Shown: positions 21,862 through 33,372, numbered from the stretch's first letter. The stretch is DNA of 64,000 nucleotides from Flaccisagitta enflata (GCA_965153355.1 OZ231127.1:95542001-95606000), one strand, 5' to 3'. The notes: generated by a model from the letters alone, not told the origin. Translations and numbers: made by a program.

Positions 21862-24800
21862 TGGGGAAGGTGGTGGTTATGGGTGGATAGAGTTGAGATA
21901 GGCCTAAGAGCTTGATAGGTGGTCATTTAGGGCCAGTGTGATGGTGGAAGGTGGTGGTTATGGGTGGATAGAGTTGAGATAGGCCTAAGAGCTTGATAGG
22001 TGGTCATTTAGGGCCAGTGTGATGGTGGAAGGTGGTGGTTATGGGTGGATAGAGTTGAGATAGGCCTAAGAGCTTGATAGGTGGTCATTTAGGGCCAGTG
22101 TGATGGTGGAAGGTGGTGGTTATGGGTGGATAGAGTTGAGATAGGCCTAAGAGCTTGATAGGTGGTCATTTAGGGCCAGTGTGATGGTGGAAGGTGGTGG
22201 TTATGGGTGGATAGAGTTGAGATAGGCCTAAGAGCTTGATAGGTGGTCATTTAGGGCCAGTGTGATGGTGGAAGGTGGTGGTTATGGGTGGATAGGTTGA
22301 GATAGGCCTAGAGCTTGATAGGTGGTCATTTAGGGCCAGTGTGATGGTGGAAGGTGGTAGTTTATGGGTGGATAGAGTTGAGATAGGCCTAAGCTTGATA
22401 GGTGGTCATTTAGGGCCAGTGTGATGGTGGAAGGTGGTGGTTATGGGTGGATAGAAGTTGAGATGCCTAAAACGATAGGTGGTCATTTAGGAGCCAGTGT
22501 GATGGTGGAAGGTGGTGGTTATGGGTGGATAGGTTGAATAGGCTAAGAGCTTGATAGGTGGTCATTTAGGGCCAGTGTGATGGTGGAAGGTGGTGGTTAT
22601 GGGTGGATAGAGTTGAGATAGGCCTAGAGCTTGATAGGTGGTCATTTAGGGCCCAGTGTGATGGTGGAAGGTGGTGGTTATGGGTGGATAGAGTTGAGAT
22701 AGCCTAAGAGCTTGATAGGTGGTCATTTAGGGCCAGTGTGATGGTGGAAGGTGGTGGTTATGGGTGGATAGAGTTGAGATAGGCCCTAGAGCTAGATAGG
22801 TGGTCATTTAGGGCCAGTGTGATGGTGGAAGGTGGTGGTTATGGGTGGATAGAGTTGAGATAGGCCTAAGAGCTTGATAGGTGGTCATTTAGGGCCAGTG
22901 TGATGGTGGAAGGTGGTGGTTATGGGTGGATAGAGTTGAGATAGGCCTAAGAGCTTGATAGGTGGTCATTTAGGGCCAGTGTGATGGTGGAAGGTGGTGG
23001 TTATGGGTGGATGGAGTTGAGATAGGCCTAAGAGCTTGATAGGTGGTCATTTAGGGCCAGTGTGATGGTGGAAGGTGGTGGTTATGGGTGGATGGAGTTG
23101 AGATAGGCCTAAGAGCTTGATAGGTGGTCATTTAGGGCCAGTGTGATGGTGGAAGGTGGTGGTTATGGGTGGATGGAGTTGAGATAGGCCTAAGAGCTTG
23201 ATAGGTGGTCATTTAGGGCCAGTGTGATGGTGGAAGGTGGTGGTTATGGGTGGATGGAGTTGAGATAGGCCTAAGAGCTTGATAGGTGATCATTTGAGCC
23301 AGTGTGATGGTGGAAGGTGGTGGTTATGGGTGGATGGAGTTGAGATGGCTAAGAGCTTGATTAGTGGTCATTTAGGGCCAATGTGATGAGTGAAAAGGTG
23401 GTGGTTATGGGTGGATGGAGTTGAGATAGGCCTAAGAGCTTGATAGGTGGTCATTTAGGGCCAGTGTGATGGTGGAAGGTGGTGGTTATGGGTGGATGGA
23501 GTTGAGATAGGCCTAAGAGCTTGATAGGTGGTCATTTAGGGCCAGTGTGATGGTGGAAGGTGGTGGTTATGGGTGGATGGAGTTGAGATAGGCCTAAGAG
23601 CTTGATAGGTGGTCATTTAGGGCCAGTGTGATGGTGGAAGGTGGTGGTTATGGGTGGATGGAGTTGAGATAGGCCTAAGAGCTTGATAGGTGGTCATTTA
23701 GGGCTAGTGTGATAGTGAAGAGTGTTGGTTATGGGTAGATGGAAGTTTGGGAATAGGCCTAAAAGCTGATAGGTGATGCATTTTAGGAGCAGTGTGATGG
23801 TGGAAGGAGTGAGTGGAATTTGTGGGTGGATGGAAGTTGAGATAGGCCTAAGAGCTTAGTAGGTGGTCATTTGAGGCCAGTGTGATGGTGGAAGGTGGTG
23901 GTTTAATGAGTGGATGGGTTGTGAATAGGCCTGGAAGCATGATAGGTGGTCATTTAGGGCAGTGTGATGGTGGAAGGTGGTGGTTATGGTGGGATGGAGT
24001 TGGAATAGGCCTAAGAGCTTGATAGGTGGTCATTTAGGGCCAGTGTGATGAGTGAAGGTGGTGGTTGATGGGTGGATTGGGTTGAGATAGGCCTAAGAGC
24101 TTGATAGGTGGTCATTTAGGGCCAGTGTGATGATGGAAGGTGGTGGTTATGGGTGGATAGAGTTAAGATAGGCCTAGGAGCTTGATAGGTGGTCATTTAG
24201 GGCCAGTGTGAGGGTGGAAGGTGGTGGTTATGGGTGGATGGAGTTGAGATAGGCCTAGGAGCTTGATAGGTGGTCATTTAGGGCCAGTGTGAAAGAGTCG
24301 GAAGAGCACACGTGGTTATGAGTGGATGGAGTTGGGAATGAGCTATAGGAGCTTGATAGGTGGTCATTTAAGGCCAGTGTGATGGTGGAAGGTGGTGGTT
24401 TATGGGTGAGATGGAGTTGCAGAATGACCTAAGAGCAGTAGGTGGTCATTTGGGCCAGTGTGATGGTGGAAGGTGGTGGTTATGGTGGATGGAGTTGAGA
24501 TAGGCACAAGAATGATAGGTGGTCATTTAGGGCAGTGTGATGGTGGAAGGTGGTGGTTATGGTGGGATGGAGTTGAGATAGGCCTAAGAGCTTGATAGGT
24601 GGTCATTTAGGGCCAGTGTGATGAGTGGAAAGGTGAGTGGTTTATGGGTGGATGGGGTTAGAGATAGGCCTAAGGCTTGATAGGTGGTCATTTAGGGCCA
24701 GTGTGATGGTAAAAGTGGTGGTTATGGGTGGATAGGTTGGGAATAGAGCTAAGAAGCATTAGGTGGTCATTTAGGGCAGTGTGATGGTGGAAGGTAGTGG

Positions 24801-24998
24801 TTATGGGTGGATGGAGTTGAGATAGGCCTAAGAGCTTGATAGGTGGTCATTTAGGGCCAGTGTGATGAGTAAGAGAGTGGTGGTTATGGGTGGATGGGTT
24901 GAATAGGCCTAAGAGCTTGATAGGTGGTCATTTGGGGCCAGTGTGATGGTGGAAGGTGGTGGTTATGGGTGGATGGAGTTGAGATAGGCCTAAGAGCT
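21862..24998 (+). repeat. 81-bp tandem satellite, about 38 units
   Basis: The consensus unit is 81 bp and contains GGTGGTGGTTATGGGTGGAT, GAGTTGAGATAGGCC, AAGAGCTTGATAGG and TGGTCATTTAGGGCCAGTGT. Early units read GGATAGAGTT and later ones GGATGGAGTT, so the array has two blocks. All six frames contain stop codons within a unit, so it is non-coding even though the period is a multiple of three. Many units in the second half carry small indels (GAG for GG, A insertions), which resemble unpolished long-read errors rather than mutation. Confidence 0.97.
24298..24313 (+). other. Probable sequencing-adapter remnant
   Basis: TCGGAAGAGCACACGT is identical to 16 consecutive bases of the standard Illumina TruSeq adapter and replaces the expected satellite sequence at this point. 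The bases just before it, AGAG, also match the adapter with one extra G. No other satellite unit has it. Confidence 0.7.
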
Positions 24999-25175
24999 TC
25001 TTTTCCTTATGATTTTTTAAAGATTATTTGTGAAAAATTCAAATTGAATTTTTTATTATTTATTGTGATTTTAAGTACAATCAATAAAGGAATGTATTTG
25101 TGCTTGATTGAGGATGCAAATACAAGAAAACATATTTAACATATTTATAAACCTTTTTGTAATGTTGTTATTAGC

Positions 25176-25341
25176 AGGCTACGCGACTCAACACTTCACT
25201 TTATTAGTTTGTCAGTCCCTCTTTCATACTTCACTTTTTTTGGGTCTTTCACCTCACTGCTCCTGCCCAAATAGTCAAGTTAGCTCAAATATAGTTCCTG
25301 CCCATGCCTACGGGACTGGGGTGGTCATGTTTCCGGCCTTG
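25176..25341 (+). mobile_element. Hairpin-family element with decayed head
   Basis: GGCTACGCGACTCAACACTTC keeps only the right arm of the hairpin. The distal half is well preserved: CACCTCACTGCTCCTGCCC, CCTGCCCATGCC and TTTCCGGCCTTG. The (GTCY)n tract is reduced to a few bases. Confidence 0.7.
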
Positions 25342-25477
25342 TTTAGTTTATATGTATATCGTCATATGAAATAAATCGGAAAAAATTTCTAAGATGATAC
25401 AGATCTTTTGTTTCTTTCGGGTTTCCCCGCTTGAGCGAAGCTTTAATTCAAGTAGATTCGGGTTGAAATGTGTAAGA

Positions 25478-25602
25478 CCCAGCCCTCACCCTAACCCAGC
25501 CCTCACCCTAACCCAGCCCTCACCCTAACCCAGCCCTCACCCTAACCCTAAAACCACCCCCGACCCCAACCTTAACCCTAACCCTACCCCTAACCCTAAA
25601 TA
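25478..25602 (-). repeat. Telomere-like CCCTAA tract
   Basis: Four units of a 17-bp repeat, CCCAGCCCTCACCCTAA, run into CCCTAA hexamers with variants. This resembles degenerate interstitial or subtelomeric TTAGGG sequence. It is too short and mixed to be a chromosome end. Confidence 0.75.
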
Positions 25603-26056
25603 AAAAAACCGCTTAGAAAGTCAGTAAAACAAAAGACATCACCGATTTCGAAAACAGTACCAATAAATCAAAAATGCTTAAAGAACATTGAAGCTTAAAG
25701 GATAAAATGAATTAGAAAAGTGGAAGGCTTACCTCAAAAGATATTTTTATAAAAAAGAAATTGAGTGTACATCATCCCAGGGGAAACCCCAGGCAACCCC
25801 GGGCAACCCCAAACAATCCCTGCGCAATCCTTTGCAACCACAAGCCACACCATGTACTTCCTGGCATTCGATCCTACCGTTTTCTCTGAAGATTAGCCAG
25901 TGCTACACAGTTTTGTATGGATGTCTGAAAATTCATTCTTTTGGACTGTTGACCAAAAAGGCAATTTGAAAAAAACTATAGATCTAAACATCGATCTTAA
26001 AAACTAACAGAAGTCCTATCGCCCTAATTACAGACAGAAACTTTAATTTCATGATA

Positions 26057-26233
26057 CAGTTAAAACCTGCTCCAACAGATTTCAGGGGACCACAAAATTT
26101 CATCTGATGTAGGTGGAATTCTGTTATAACTAATATAGGAAACAGAAGAAGACAGACTGAAGGGACAAAAAATGGGCATTTGTTGTAGGCAGATTTCTGC
26201 TAAAAGCAGGTTTGTTAAAGCGGGTTTAAACTG
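26057..26233. mobile_element. Short pogo/Tc1-like MITE
   Basis: CAGTTAAAACCTGCTCCAAC at the left and GTTAAAGCGGGTTTAAACTG at the right form imperfect inverted termini of about 25 bp around a 177-bp element. A TA precedes the left end; the right flank is TG, so the target duplication is decayed. It sits in the presumed intron just downstream of the discoidin exon. Confidence 0.6.
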
Positions 26234-26258
26234 TGGTTCTTTGATGAGTTATACATAC

Positions 26259-26657
26259 CTTTCAAGAAGAATTCAAAGTTTTTCAAACTGGCAAGGTTTT
26301 TGGTGTTTGCAAGTTGAATGATTTTCAGACCATAGCAGGGGTAGGACTGATCATTTTCAAATTCGATCCCATTGATATCCTCTCGCGTTCCGCTGATGAG
26401 AACCTCATCCACGTTGCAATTTTGTGCGTCATTTGAGGCAAAAAACTGAAATTCTGCTCCTGGGTATTGCTCTTCAAATTCGACTCTGACGATTTGAACT
26501 TGCACTTCCGTAAATGATATCTGCCAGTAGATTGGCGCATTGTCACCCCTCGCAGAGCACCAGTAATTGAATTTGAACTTTGTTGCTTCTTCTGCAGCAT
26601 ACGTGTCGCTCCATGTTGAATTTGAGCGAAATTCCATTTCCAAATTCCACTTGGGAT
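26259..26657 (-). CDS. Internal exon, discoidin (F5/8 type C)-like domain
   Basis: A 399-bp exon, open throughout, encoding about 133 residues. The acceptor reads TGACCCACAG before 26657, with a pyrimidine-containing tract upstream, and the donor reads AAAG|GTATGTATAA after 26259. Exon phase is non-zero at the start, so an upstream exon is required. The protein contains NYWCSARGDNAPIYWQISF, IVRVEFEEQYPGAEFQFFAS, an internal Cys, then CYGLKIIQLAN. The pattern of Trp, Cys and beta-strand blocks resembles the discoidin/galactose-binding fold used in extracellular adhesion proteins. The family assignment is from general resemblance only; other beta-sandwich carbohydrate-binding modules are possible. 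Partner exons are not visible nearby. Confidence 0.65.
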
Positions 26658-26889
26658 CTGTGGGTCACATGATCACAGATCAATGTTATTGGGAAAAAGT
26701 CAAAGTCAGTCTTTTTAACTCTTTCATTTTGCGCCAAGCCAAATGCTCTGACAAATATTTTTTGCGTTCTGATTTTTTAATGATTTATTTGTGAAAAATT
26801 CAAATTGAATATTTTCTTATTTATTGTGATTTCAAGTACGATCAACTAAGGAATGTATTTATGCTTGCTTGAGGATGCAAATACAAGAA

Positions 26890-27060
26890 AACATATTTAT
26901 GAGCATAGCTGCTCATCTGTCAGGGTGTTTTTAAGCAATCTAGCTCATTTAGCTCAGTCTTGTTTCTGATTTTAAATGCGATAAATTAATTAATATTTCA
27001 ATACATGTCTAAGCAGATACATAAAAGTATTAATATCCTTCAGAAAATGCCTCTTTTGAG
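26890..27060 (+). repeat. GAGCATAGCTGCTC dispersed repeat, copy 1
   Basis: ATGAGCATAGCTGCTCATCT (a near-palindrome) is followed by AGGGTGTTTTTAAG, TCTAGCTCATTTAGCTCA and ATTTTAAATGCGATAAATTA. The same order recurs at 28405, 29334, 37886, 38032 and 38166. The preceding 250 bp also match sequence upstream of the 37.9-kb copies and at 25010-25140, so the parent repeat is longer. Confidence 0.7.
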
Positions 27061-27074
27061 CTAGTCACAGGTTG

Positions 27075-28385
27075 GGGGGCATCTAGACCAATATGAGGGC
27101 GGGGAATCCGATGATCAGTTCAAAAATGGTCTAAGATGAATATTTGGGAGTGATACCCGGGTTAAGAGCTCTCAGAAATATATAAGAATTATTATTTCCT
27201 GCTGTCCATTTTAAACCAGACCAATACTGACCTGAGGAATCAACTCAGACCGTTAGAAATGCTCTCAGGTCAATTTGTCAATCCCCATGGCCTAAGGTTC
27301 ATAGGTCAAAAACCATATAAGGTCAAATTTTCAAAATTTGAAATGTGCATATCTGATTGCAGTTTCAGAATCTTTGTAAGAAACTGTATGTTGAAAATGC
27401 CTTCCCTTTTTTAAAATTCTGACCAGAACACTGTCAAAATTGACGTTTTAAGTAAAAACTAGCGAAATTATAAACAAAAGCGCAATTCTTACTCTATTTG
27501 CACCTTTAACGTCAAATTTGACAATGTTCTAGTTAAAATTTTGAAAAAAGGAAGACACTTTTAATAGGCAGTTTTTTACAGAGATTCTGAATCTGCAATC
27601 AAATATGTATATTTCCCATTTTTAAAATTTTACCTTATATGGTTTTTGACCTGAGAACCTTAGGCCATGGGGATCGAAAAATTGACCTGAGAACATTTCT
27701 GATAGTCTGAGTGCATTCCCCACCTCAATATTGGTCTAGTCTCAAATGGACGATAGCAAGTCATGATTTTTGATAATTTCTGAGAGCTGTTAATACCCAT
27801 AGGTACTCAAGTACCTGGACCTCTTGACAACAGACTTGTGCCTAGATACAAGCACCGTTAGTCCTCTGTTTGTCAACGGGCATTCAAAAAGGCAGGAGAC
27901 AACACCCCTGGCGACCTCTACACGTCACAGGGTAGGAACTAAGCCAAATATTGAGAGATATGCGGCCCCAATCGAGCAGAAAGTGCTAGTAGGTGATGTA
28001 AACAGTCAGGAGTAAGGCCTGAGGGACTGATAGGTGTGTTGGTTGGGTTTGTTGGTGCATTTAATCAGAAAAAACTTAAATGTCTAATCCCAAGGCTTGC
28101 CTGTACCCTGGTATCACTCTCAAATATTCACCTCAGACTATTTTTGACCTCGCTATCAGATTCCCCACCCTCAAAATGCTGAGGAACCTGCCCAACCAGA
28201 GAAAAACTCCACAACCTCTTATTTTTCATCATTTTTGAGGGATGTTAACCCAGGTATCAATCTGAAATATTCACTTTAGACCATTTTTGATCTCACCATT
28301 GGATTCCCCACCCTCAAATTGCTCTAAGACCCGCCCAACCAGAGAAAAACTCGACAACTTTTTATTTTCCTCATTTTTGAAGGAT
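27075..28385. mobile_element. Composite foldback element
   Basis: An inner foldback has arms of about 290 bp, 27150-27440 and 27515-27803, around a 75-bp spacer; matching blocks include AGAGCTCTCAGAAAT, CAATCCCCATGGCCTAAGGT and ATCTGATTGCAG. The sequence from 27075 to 27165 also pairs with two direct copies at 28108-28200 and 28245-28340, each with ATATTCACCT and GATTCCCCACCCTCAAA. GAGCATAGCTGCTC repeats lie on both sides, suggesting insertion into that repeat. The small ORF at 27824-28015 shows no recognisable domain. Confidence 0.65.
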
Positions 28386-28404
28386 GTTAATAAAAGTATG
28401 TCAG

Positions 28405-28553
28405 TAAATATAGCTGCTCATCTGCGAGGGTGTTTTTAAGTATTCTAGCTCACTTAGCTAATTAAGCTCGGTACTTAGCTAATTAAGCTCGGTCTTTTTT
28501 TTCATTTTTAATGGAATAAATAAGTATTTTGATGTGAGCATGAAAATGCAAAA
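28405..28553 (+). repeat. GAGCATAGCTGCTC dispersed repeat, copy 2
   Basis: ATAGCTGCTCATCTGCGAGG, then AGTATTCTAGCTCACTTAGC and AATGGAATAAATAAG match copy 1. It contains a 20-bp local duplication of TAGCTAATTAAGCTCGGT. Confidence 0.7.
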
Positions 28554-28555
28554 AC

Positions 28556-29320
28556 AAGGTCGGATACATGGCCAAAACCAGTCGCAGAAGGGTGAGCAGG
28601 AGCGATAATGCGCGTGTTTACATTTAATGTGATCATTTTCAACTAGGGCGTGATGGATTAATAGGGTCCAGAAATGTATAATCTAATTCAATCCATTTGT
28701 CACAAGACCAATTTTTAGGTGGGGAACCAGCTCAGACCACTAAAAAATTCTCAGGGTCCGTTTGGGGCATACTTTACCACCTCAGGTCAAAAGGCTATAT
28801 GAGGTCAAAATTTTCAAATGGGAAATTTGAAAATCTGATTGCGTATTCAGAATCCTTGCAAAAAAGTACTTGAAGAAAGTGTTTCTCTTTTTTTGATATT
28901 CCAACTAGAACATGGTGTAATTTAACTTCAAAGGTCATAATCGGGTTAAAATTGCTCTTTTGTTTAAAATTTGGTTTCATTTAATATTTGATGATAATTT
29001 TGACTGTGTTCTAGATGGAATATCAAAAAAAGAAAGAAAGACACTTCTTTTGATACTTTTTTGCAAGGATTCTGAATCTGCAATCAGATTTTCAAATTTT
29101 CCGCTAATTTTGTGCTCTCTCAACCTTTAGACCTGAGATGGTGTAGGGCGCCTAATTGACCTGAGTCTTTTAGTGGTCTGGATAGTCCCCACTGTAAGAT
29201 TGGTCTTGTGACAAATGGATTGAATTAGATTCCGCTTTTTATACATTTCTGAACTCTATTAGCGTGATGGATGGACAGACGGATAGATAAAGCCTCTTAT
29301 ATAGTCGCTTGTCCGCGACT
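28556..29320 (-). mobile_element. Hairpin-family element interrupted by a foldback
   Basis: The distal end (CAAGGTCGGATACATGGCC, CAGTCGCAGAAGGGTGAGC) lies at 28556-28606 and a hairpin head (AGTCGCTTGTCCGCGACT, 29303-29320, preceded by a GGAC/GATA tract) lies 700 bp away in the same orientation. Between them is a foldback with arms of about 200 bp (28735-28940 with 29000-29215) sharing CTGATTGC and TTCAGAATCC blocks with the 27.1-27.8 kb element. Whether both ends belong to one copy is inference. Confidence 0.55.
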
Positions 29321-29329
29321 AAAAATGTC

Positions 29330-29560
29330 AGTGAGCATAGCTGGTTGTCTGGTTGAGTGATTTTGTATATTTTAGCTCATCTAGCTCATTTGGATCTTAT
29401 TTTTCTTTGATTTTCAGTGCAATCAATACATACACTTGCTCTTGATTTGATTTAACGAATTAAAAGATTTGCAGTGACTGAAGATTGGTGAGAATTGATC
29501 AATGGTTACAACTTTTTTCCTTACGGCGACAGCCGCCATTACTGGTACCTGAAAATAATT
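29330..29560 (+). repeat. GAGCATAGCTGG dispersed repeat, copy 3 with 3' end
   Basis: Matches 38166-38400 throughout: GTGAGCATAGCTGGTTGTCT, TTTTAGCTCATCTAGCTCAT, TTTCAGTGCAATCAATACAT, and a terminal ACGGCGACAGCCGCCATTAC. The GGCGAC(A)GCCGCC hairpin at the end also occurs at 15618. Confidence 0.75.
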
Positions 29561-30149
29561 GTTTTCATCAAATACATTTTCATGGAAATTGAAATATTAT
29601 CGTACATCTATTTAACCCAAACACCAAGATCACCAAGAGACATGTAACAAAATAAAGATCAAATGAGCCGTTTCACCTGTCAATAAACTAAGCCCATCAT
29701 CGATCTAAAAAGAGAAAGTGCAAATCACACTGGTTAAAATCAACCCCAGTTTACGTGACTCAAAACGTTAGGTTTGAATAAAAGCAAAGTTTTGAAGATT
29801 CTTCAAATTTTTCAGACCTCAGAGAAAAAGTCGTAAAGGTGGAATTTTCCCTTATAGATTTTTTGTTTTCATGGTTTTCATGCTTTGGATTTTTTTCATG
29901 CTCATTTGCAATGAGATTGCTCAAAAGTGGTGATCCAAGAAAAGTTTTTTTTAAGTAAAATGTTTTTGTCTAAAAAAAGAAACCACAAACAGAATTTCAA
30001 CATAGGAGAATTCTCAGAACACTCGTTGCTTAGGTGAAGCTTATATTGTCTTAGTCTTAGCCAGATTCGATTTTTTTTTTTTCAAGGTCATTTTTTTTGA
30101 TTGAAAAAACTAGACAAGTCTGTCACTCATGAGGCTGAGAAAAGAAAAA

Positions 30150-30342
30150 CAAGGCCGGATACACGGCTACCCCAGTCGCGCGTGCGGGTGGGCAGGGAGC
30201 GTATTGGGGTCGGTGGAGCGTTTAGGCAGGAGTGGTATAGCCAAAAAACCCATAAACGCCGAAAAAGTAGTGTGGACGGACCGACGGACCGGCGGACCGA
30301 CGGGCGGACCGACCGCGAGGTGTAGTCGCGTAACACGCGACT
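30150..30342 (-). mobile_element. Complete hairpin-headed element
   Basis: It starts CAAGGCCGGATACACGG, then CCCAGTCGCGCGTGCGGGTG, AGCGTATTGGGG and GGCAGGAGTGG, followed by a GGAC/GACC tract (30275-30318), and ends with hairpin AGTCGCGT-AAC-ACGCGACT (30324-30342) and AAAAA. Overlapping ORFs on both strands are translations of the repeat. Confidence 0.85.
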
Positions 30343-30787
30343 AAAAATACTCTACCGGAATCCTTATTGGATAACTCATTCAGACAAGTATTTTGACCAG
30401 CCAAAGCAGGAAAAGAAATTAATCAAAGAAAAATGAAACAATTACGGTGCGCCGCATTAAAAACAGGACAGTTTGTATCAATAGCATATTATTGCGCAAA
30501 AATGGATTATTGAAACCAAATACGGATGAATACGTCGCTCATGTGTTTGTAGTTAATGGATCCGCTTCGGCCTGGATGGCTAGCTCCAAAGAGCGTGGCA
30601 ATGTGGCAAAAAAGTTGGCGAGGTAGTCGACGGTGAGTCGGCACTAATCTGTAAAAGTAACTACGGCATAGGTCACTTTGTAATGCTGGTTTCTGCTTAA
30701 CTATTGGCCTGAGACACAAAAAATTCATGACCATTTGAAAGCCCTGCAAAAAATCTTCCAAATGCGATTTTGCTGGTCATTGTAGCT

Positions 30788-31101
30788 TTATTCGTTTAGA
30801 AATGGCATAGGTTTGAAGAAAAAAATCACTGTTTGAAAAAAGTGCTCATTTCAGATTTTCCCTTTTCCAAATTTAAGTCTTTCTGTTTTTATCAATGATG
30901 AAGCTTAGGATTGTCTTTGATACTCAATATCCATGGGCAAATTAAAGAGCTTCGAATTTTCTTTAAAATGGCGCCAAGAACAAATATCTCACTAAGTGCG
31001 TTTGATTTTTACGTTAAAATAAAGATAACCCCTTAAAATCACGTAGTAAATTTGCAAATTTTTGACAGCCTGTCTTCATCCTAATGCCATATCTAAACGG
31101 T
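30788..31101. mobile_element. Short foldback, weak TIRs
   Basis: CGTTTAGAAATGGCATAGG at the left and CCTAATGCCATATCTAAACG at the right are inverted with few mismatches over about 20 bp, 310 bp apart. No target duplication was identified. Confidence 0.45.
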
Positions 31102-31192
31102 TAAAGTTGGGGCATCCAGAAAGGTCTCATTTGAAAGTTCTTCCTCTTGGTCGATCATATTTGACGGCATCTCTACCATTTGATTCCATTCA

Positions 31193-31194
<2 letters not shown>

Positions 31195-31224
<30 letters not shown>

Positions 31225-31296
31225 TTTCTTCTTTTTCTTCTTCTTCTTCTTCTTCTTCTTCTTCTTCTTCTTCTTCTTCTTCTTCTTCTTCTTCTG
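31195..31296. repeat. (CTT)n microsatellite
   Basis: About 100 bp of CTT triplets with TTT interruptions. Poly-Ser, poly-Leu and poly-Lys ORFs here are artefacts. Confidence 0.96.
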
Positions 31297-31609
31297 CTTC
31301 TTTTCTCCCTTCTTCATCTTCTCCAGCAATTCCCTCTTACTCTCACAAGTTTTTGTAGCTCTATCCATCTCTTACCCTATCTTTTTCTTAAATTTTGGCA
31401 ATTTTTGTCACAAAACTGATGATATGAAGTCTTACAGGGATTAGGGAATTAGGCTTATATGACACACCGCTAAGGTTGACGAAGGTTGTTTTCTTTATCA
31501 AAATTCGATGGGCTTTCCAATGATGTATTGTTCAAAGCTTAAATTCGAATTCTCAAATTTGCATGTTTTGGAGGCTGTTTTCTGAAAGACCCTTGAACGG
31601 ACCTAAATA

Positions 31610-32315
31610 TGAGTTATTCTCCAATCCTCCTGCCTCTAGACTAATTTGATGGTGGGAAATCCCATGGTGAGGTCAAAAATGGTCTAGGACAAAGATTTAT
31701 GAGTGCAACCTGCACTTGAATGAGAATCTAAGCCTTGCACTGGACATTTAGGACATTTTTGAACATTTTTGGACATTTTTGGCTTTCAGAATGAGTAAAA
31801 ACGCATTCCCAGACTTTGTTTGCATTCCCCTTTGTATTTTGACTGAAGCTCCTCAAGGAGGCAAGCCCTCTATAGCTTTTTTGAGGAATTTTGAGTGCCA
31901 GTTTGAGCTACAAAAGACTAGCGGTGGCCCCGAATTAGCAAAAGGTGGAAAAAATGCATACAGGTTCGGGTTGCACCCATAAATCTTTGTCCTAGACCAT
32001 TTTTAACCTCACCATTGGATTCCCCACCCTCAAATTAGTCTAGAGGCTCCAGGACCGCAGACTGACTCAATTATTTCTTATTTTTCTTTTTTTAGTTGCG
32101 TGCTACGCGACTCTACACCCCACTTTGTCGGTCCGTCGGTCCGTCCGTTGGTGGTCCGTCTGTTGGTCCGTCCGTCACACTTTACTTTTTTTATTTTTGC
32201 GGTCTTTGGCCTCACCGCTCCTGCCCAAATGATCAAGGTGACCTCAATTTGGCCCCTGCCCACCCGCACGCGACTACTGGGGGTAGCCGTGTATCCGGCC
32301 TTTTTTTGAAAGATA
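31610..32315. mobile_element. TAATATCTTTCAGA-TIR element, copy C (interrupted)
   Basis: Inverted ends include CTCTAGACTAATTTGATGGT, TGGTGAGGTCAAAAATGGTC on the left and the complements near 31990-32045. It is the same family as 39529-40601. Its right TIR is split by a complete hairpin-family element (32094-32300); the TIR resumes as TTTGAAAGATATTA at 32305. The small ORF inside is not conserved between copies in a convincing way. Confidence 0.75.
32094..32300 (+). mobile_element. Complete hairpin-headed element inserted in a TIR
   Basis: The head is AGTTGCGT-GCT-ACGCGACT (one G-T pair), followed by CTACACCCCACTTTGTCGG, a GTCC/GTTG tract, GGCCTCACCGCTCCTGCCC and CCGCACGCGACT, ending GTATCCGGCC. 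Comparison with the uninterrupted copies at 40022-40050 and 40572-40600 shows the insertion lies within a short run of T. Confidence 0.85.
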
Positions 32316-32714
32316 TTAATATAAGGGTATTTATGATATATCTAGTCTAGTAATATTATTTTCTGGACTAAAAAATTTAAAAAAATATTTTTTTTATGAT
32401 TTTTTTTTTCCTTTTTGAAAAATTTTTTTTTTGAATCTAAGATATCTAGAAAAACTTTTTGCGAGTGGTAAAAACATGTATATTCTATCTATTGCCACAC
32501 ATTTTTTGTATTTTTAAGGGTTTATACAACTGCATGAACAATTATTTGCTGAAAAATGCTTAAAAACCAGTATTTTGCTATGTTTTAGCTTTTTTCTAAC
32601 TCAAAAAATCAAAAATTACTGATTGCTCAGGGTAAAAGTAATTAAATCCAGACTACTATACATTTCTAGGATTTTTTAGGAGTCAAAATGCTGTATGAAC
32701 AAATTTAAACTTAA

Positions 32715-32894
32715 CAAGGCCGGATACACGGCTACCGAAGTCGCGTGCGGGTGGGCAGGGGCCATATTTGAGGTCACCAGACCATTTGGGCAGGAGCAGT
32801 GATGTCAAAGAAATAAAATCATAAAAAAAAGTAAAGTGTGACCGACCGACCGACCGACGAACAAAGCAGGTTGTAGAGTCGAGTGCACGCGACT
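32715..32894 (-). mobile_element. Complete hairpin-headed element
   Basis: CAAGGCCGGATACACGGC, then GAAGTCGCGTGCGGGTGG, ACCATTTGGGCAGGAGCAGT, AAGTAAAGTGTGACC, GACC repeats, and the hairpin AGTCGAGTGCACGCGACT (one mismatch) with AAAAA. The shortest full copy, at 180 bp. Confidence 0.85.
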
Positions 32895-33372
32895 AAAAAT
32901 ACTGAAAAAAAACTATATTTCGCCATATTTTGGCCATTTTCAAGCTCTAATCTACAAGAAATCTAAGAAAACTTCTTGTGAAGGGTAAAACCATGTATAT
33001 TTTATGTATTACCACACATTTCCAGTATCTTTTTGGATTTTCTAAGCTGCATAGAAAATAATATACTTAAATTTCAAATGAATTTTTTTGTTTTTGTTTT
33101 TTTTTAAGTAGCCCACATGTTCCTGAAGACAAATAGCACAGTCTTAAAAAATGGTATAAATTTTCTGTTATCTTTGGGGGGGGGGGGTATCCAGAGATGT
33201 GTGTTGGGTTATCAGCATTAACAAACTTCCAACATGCCAACAGTAGCTTGCTCTGTTCCCTCATTTCCTTCCTCTTCCTTTCTTTCCTGCCTATCTTCTT
33301 TCCTTCTTCCCTATATTCTTTCCTTCCTCCCTTCCTCCTTTCTTTGTTTGTTTAGAAAAAACTTATTTTATT

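Noticed and set aside
21862-24998. Repetitive coding gene with 27-residue repeats
   Set aside because: Although 81 bp is a multiple of three, every frame on both strands has a stop within the unit.
25478-25602. True telomere
   Set aside because: Only a short mixed tract of 17-bp and 6-bp units, with repeats and an exon on both sides.
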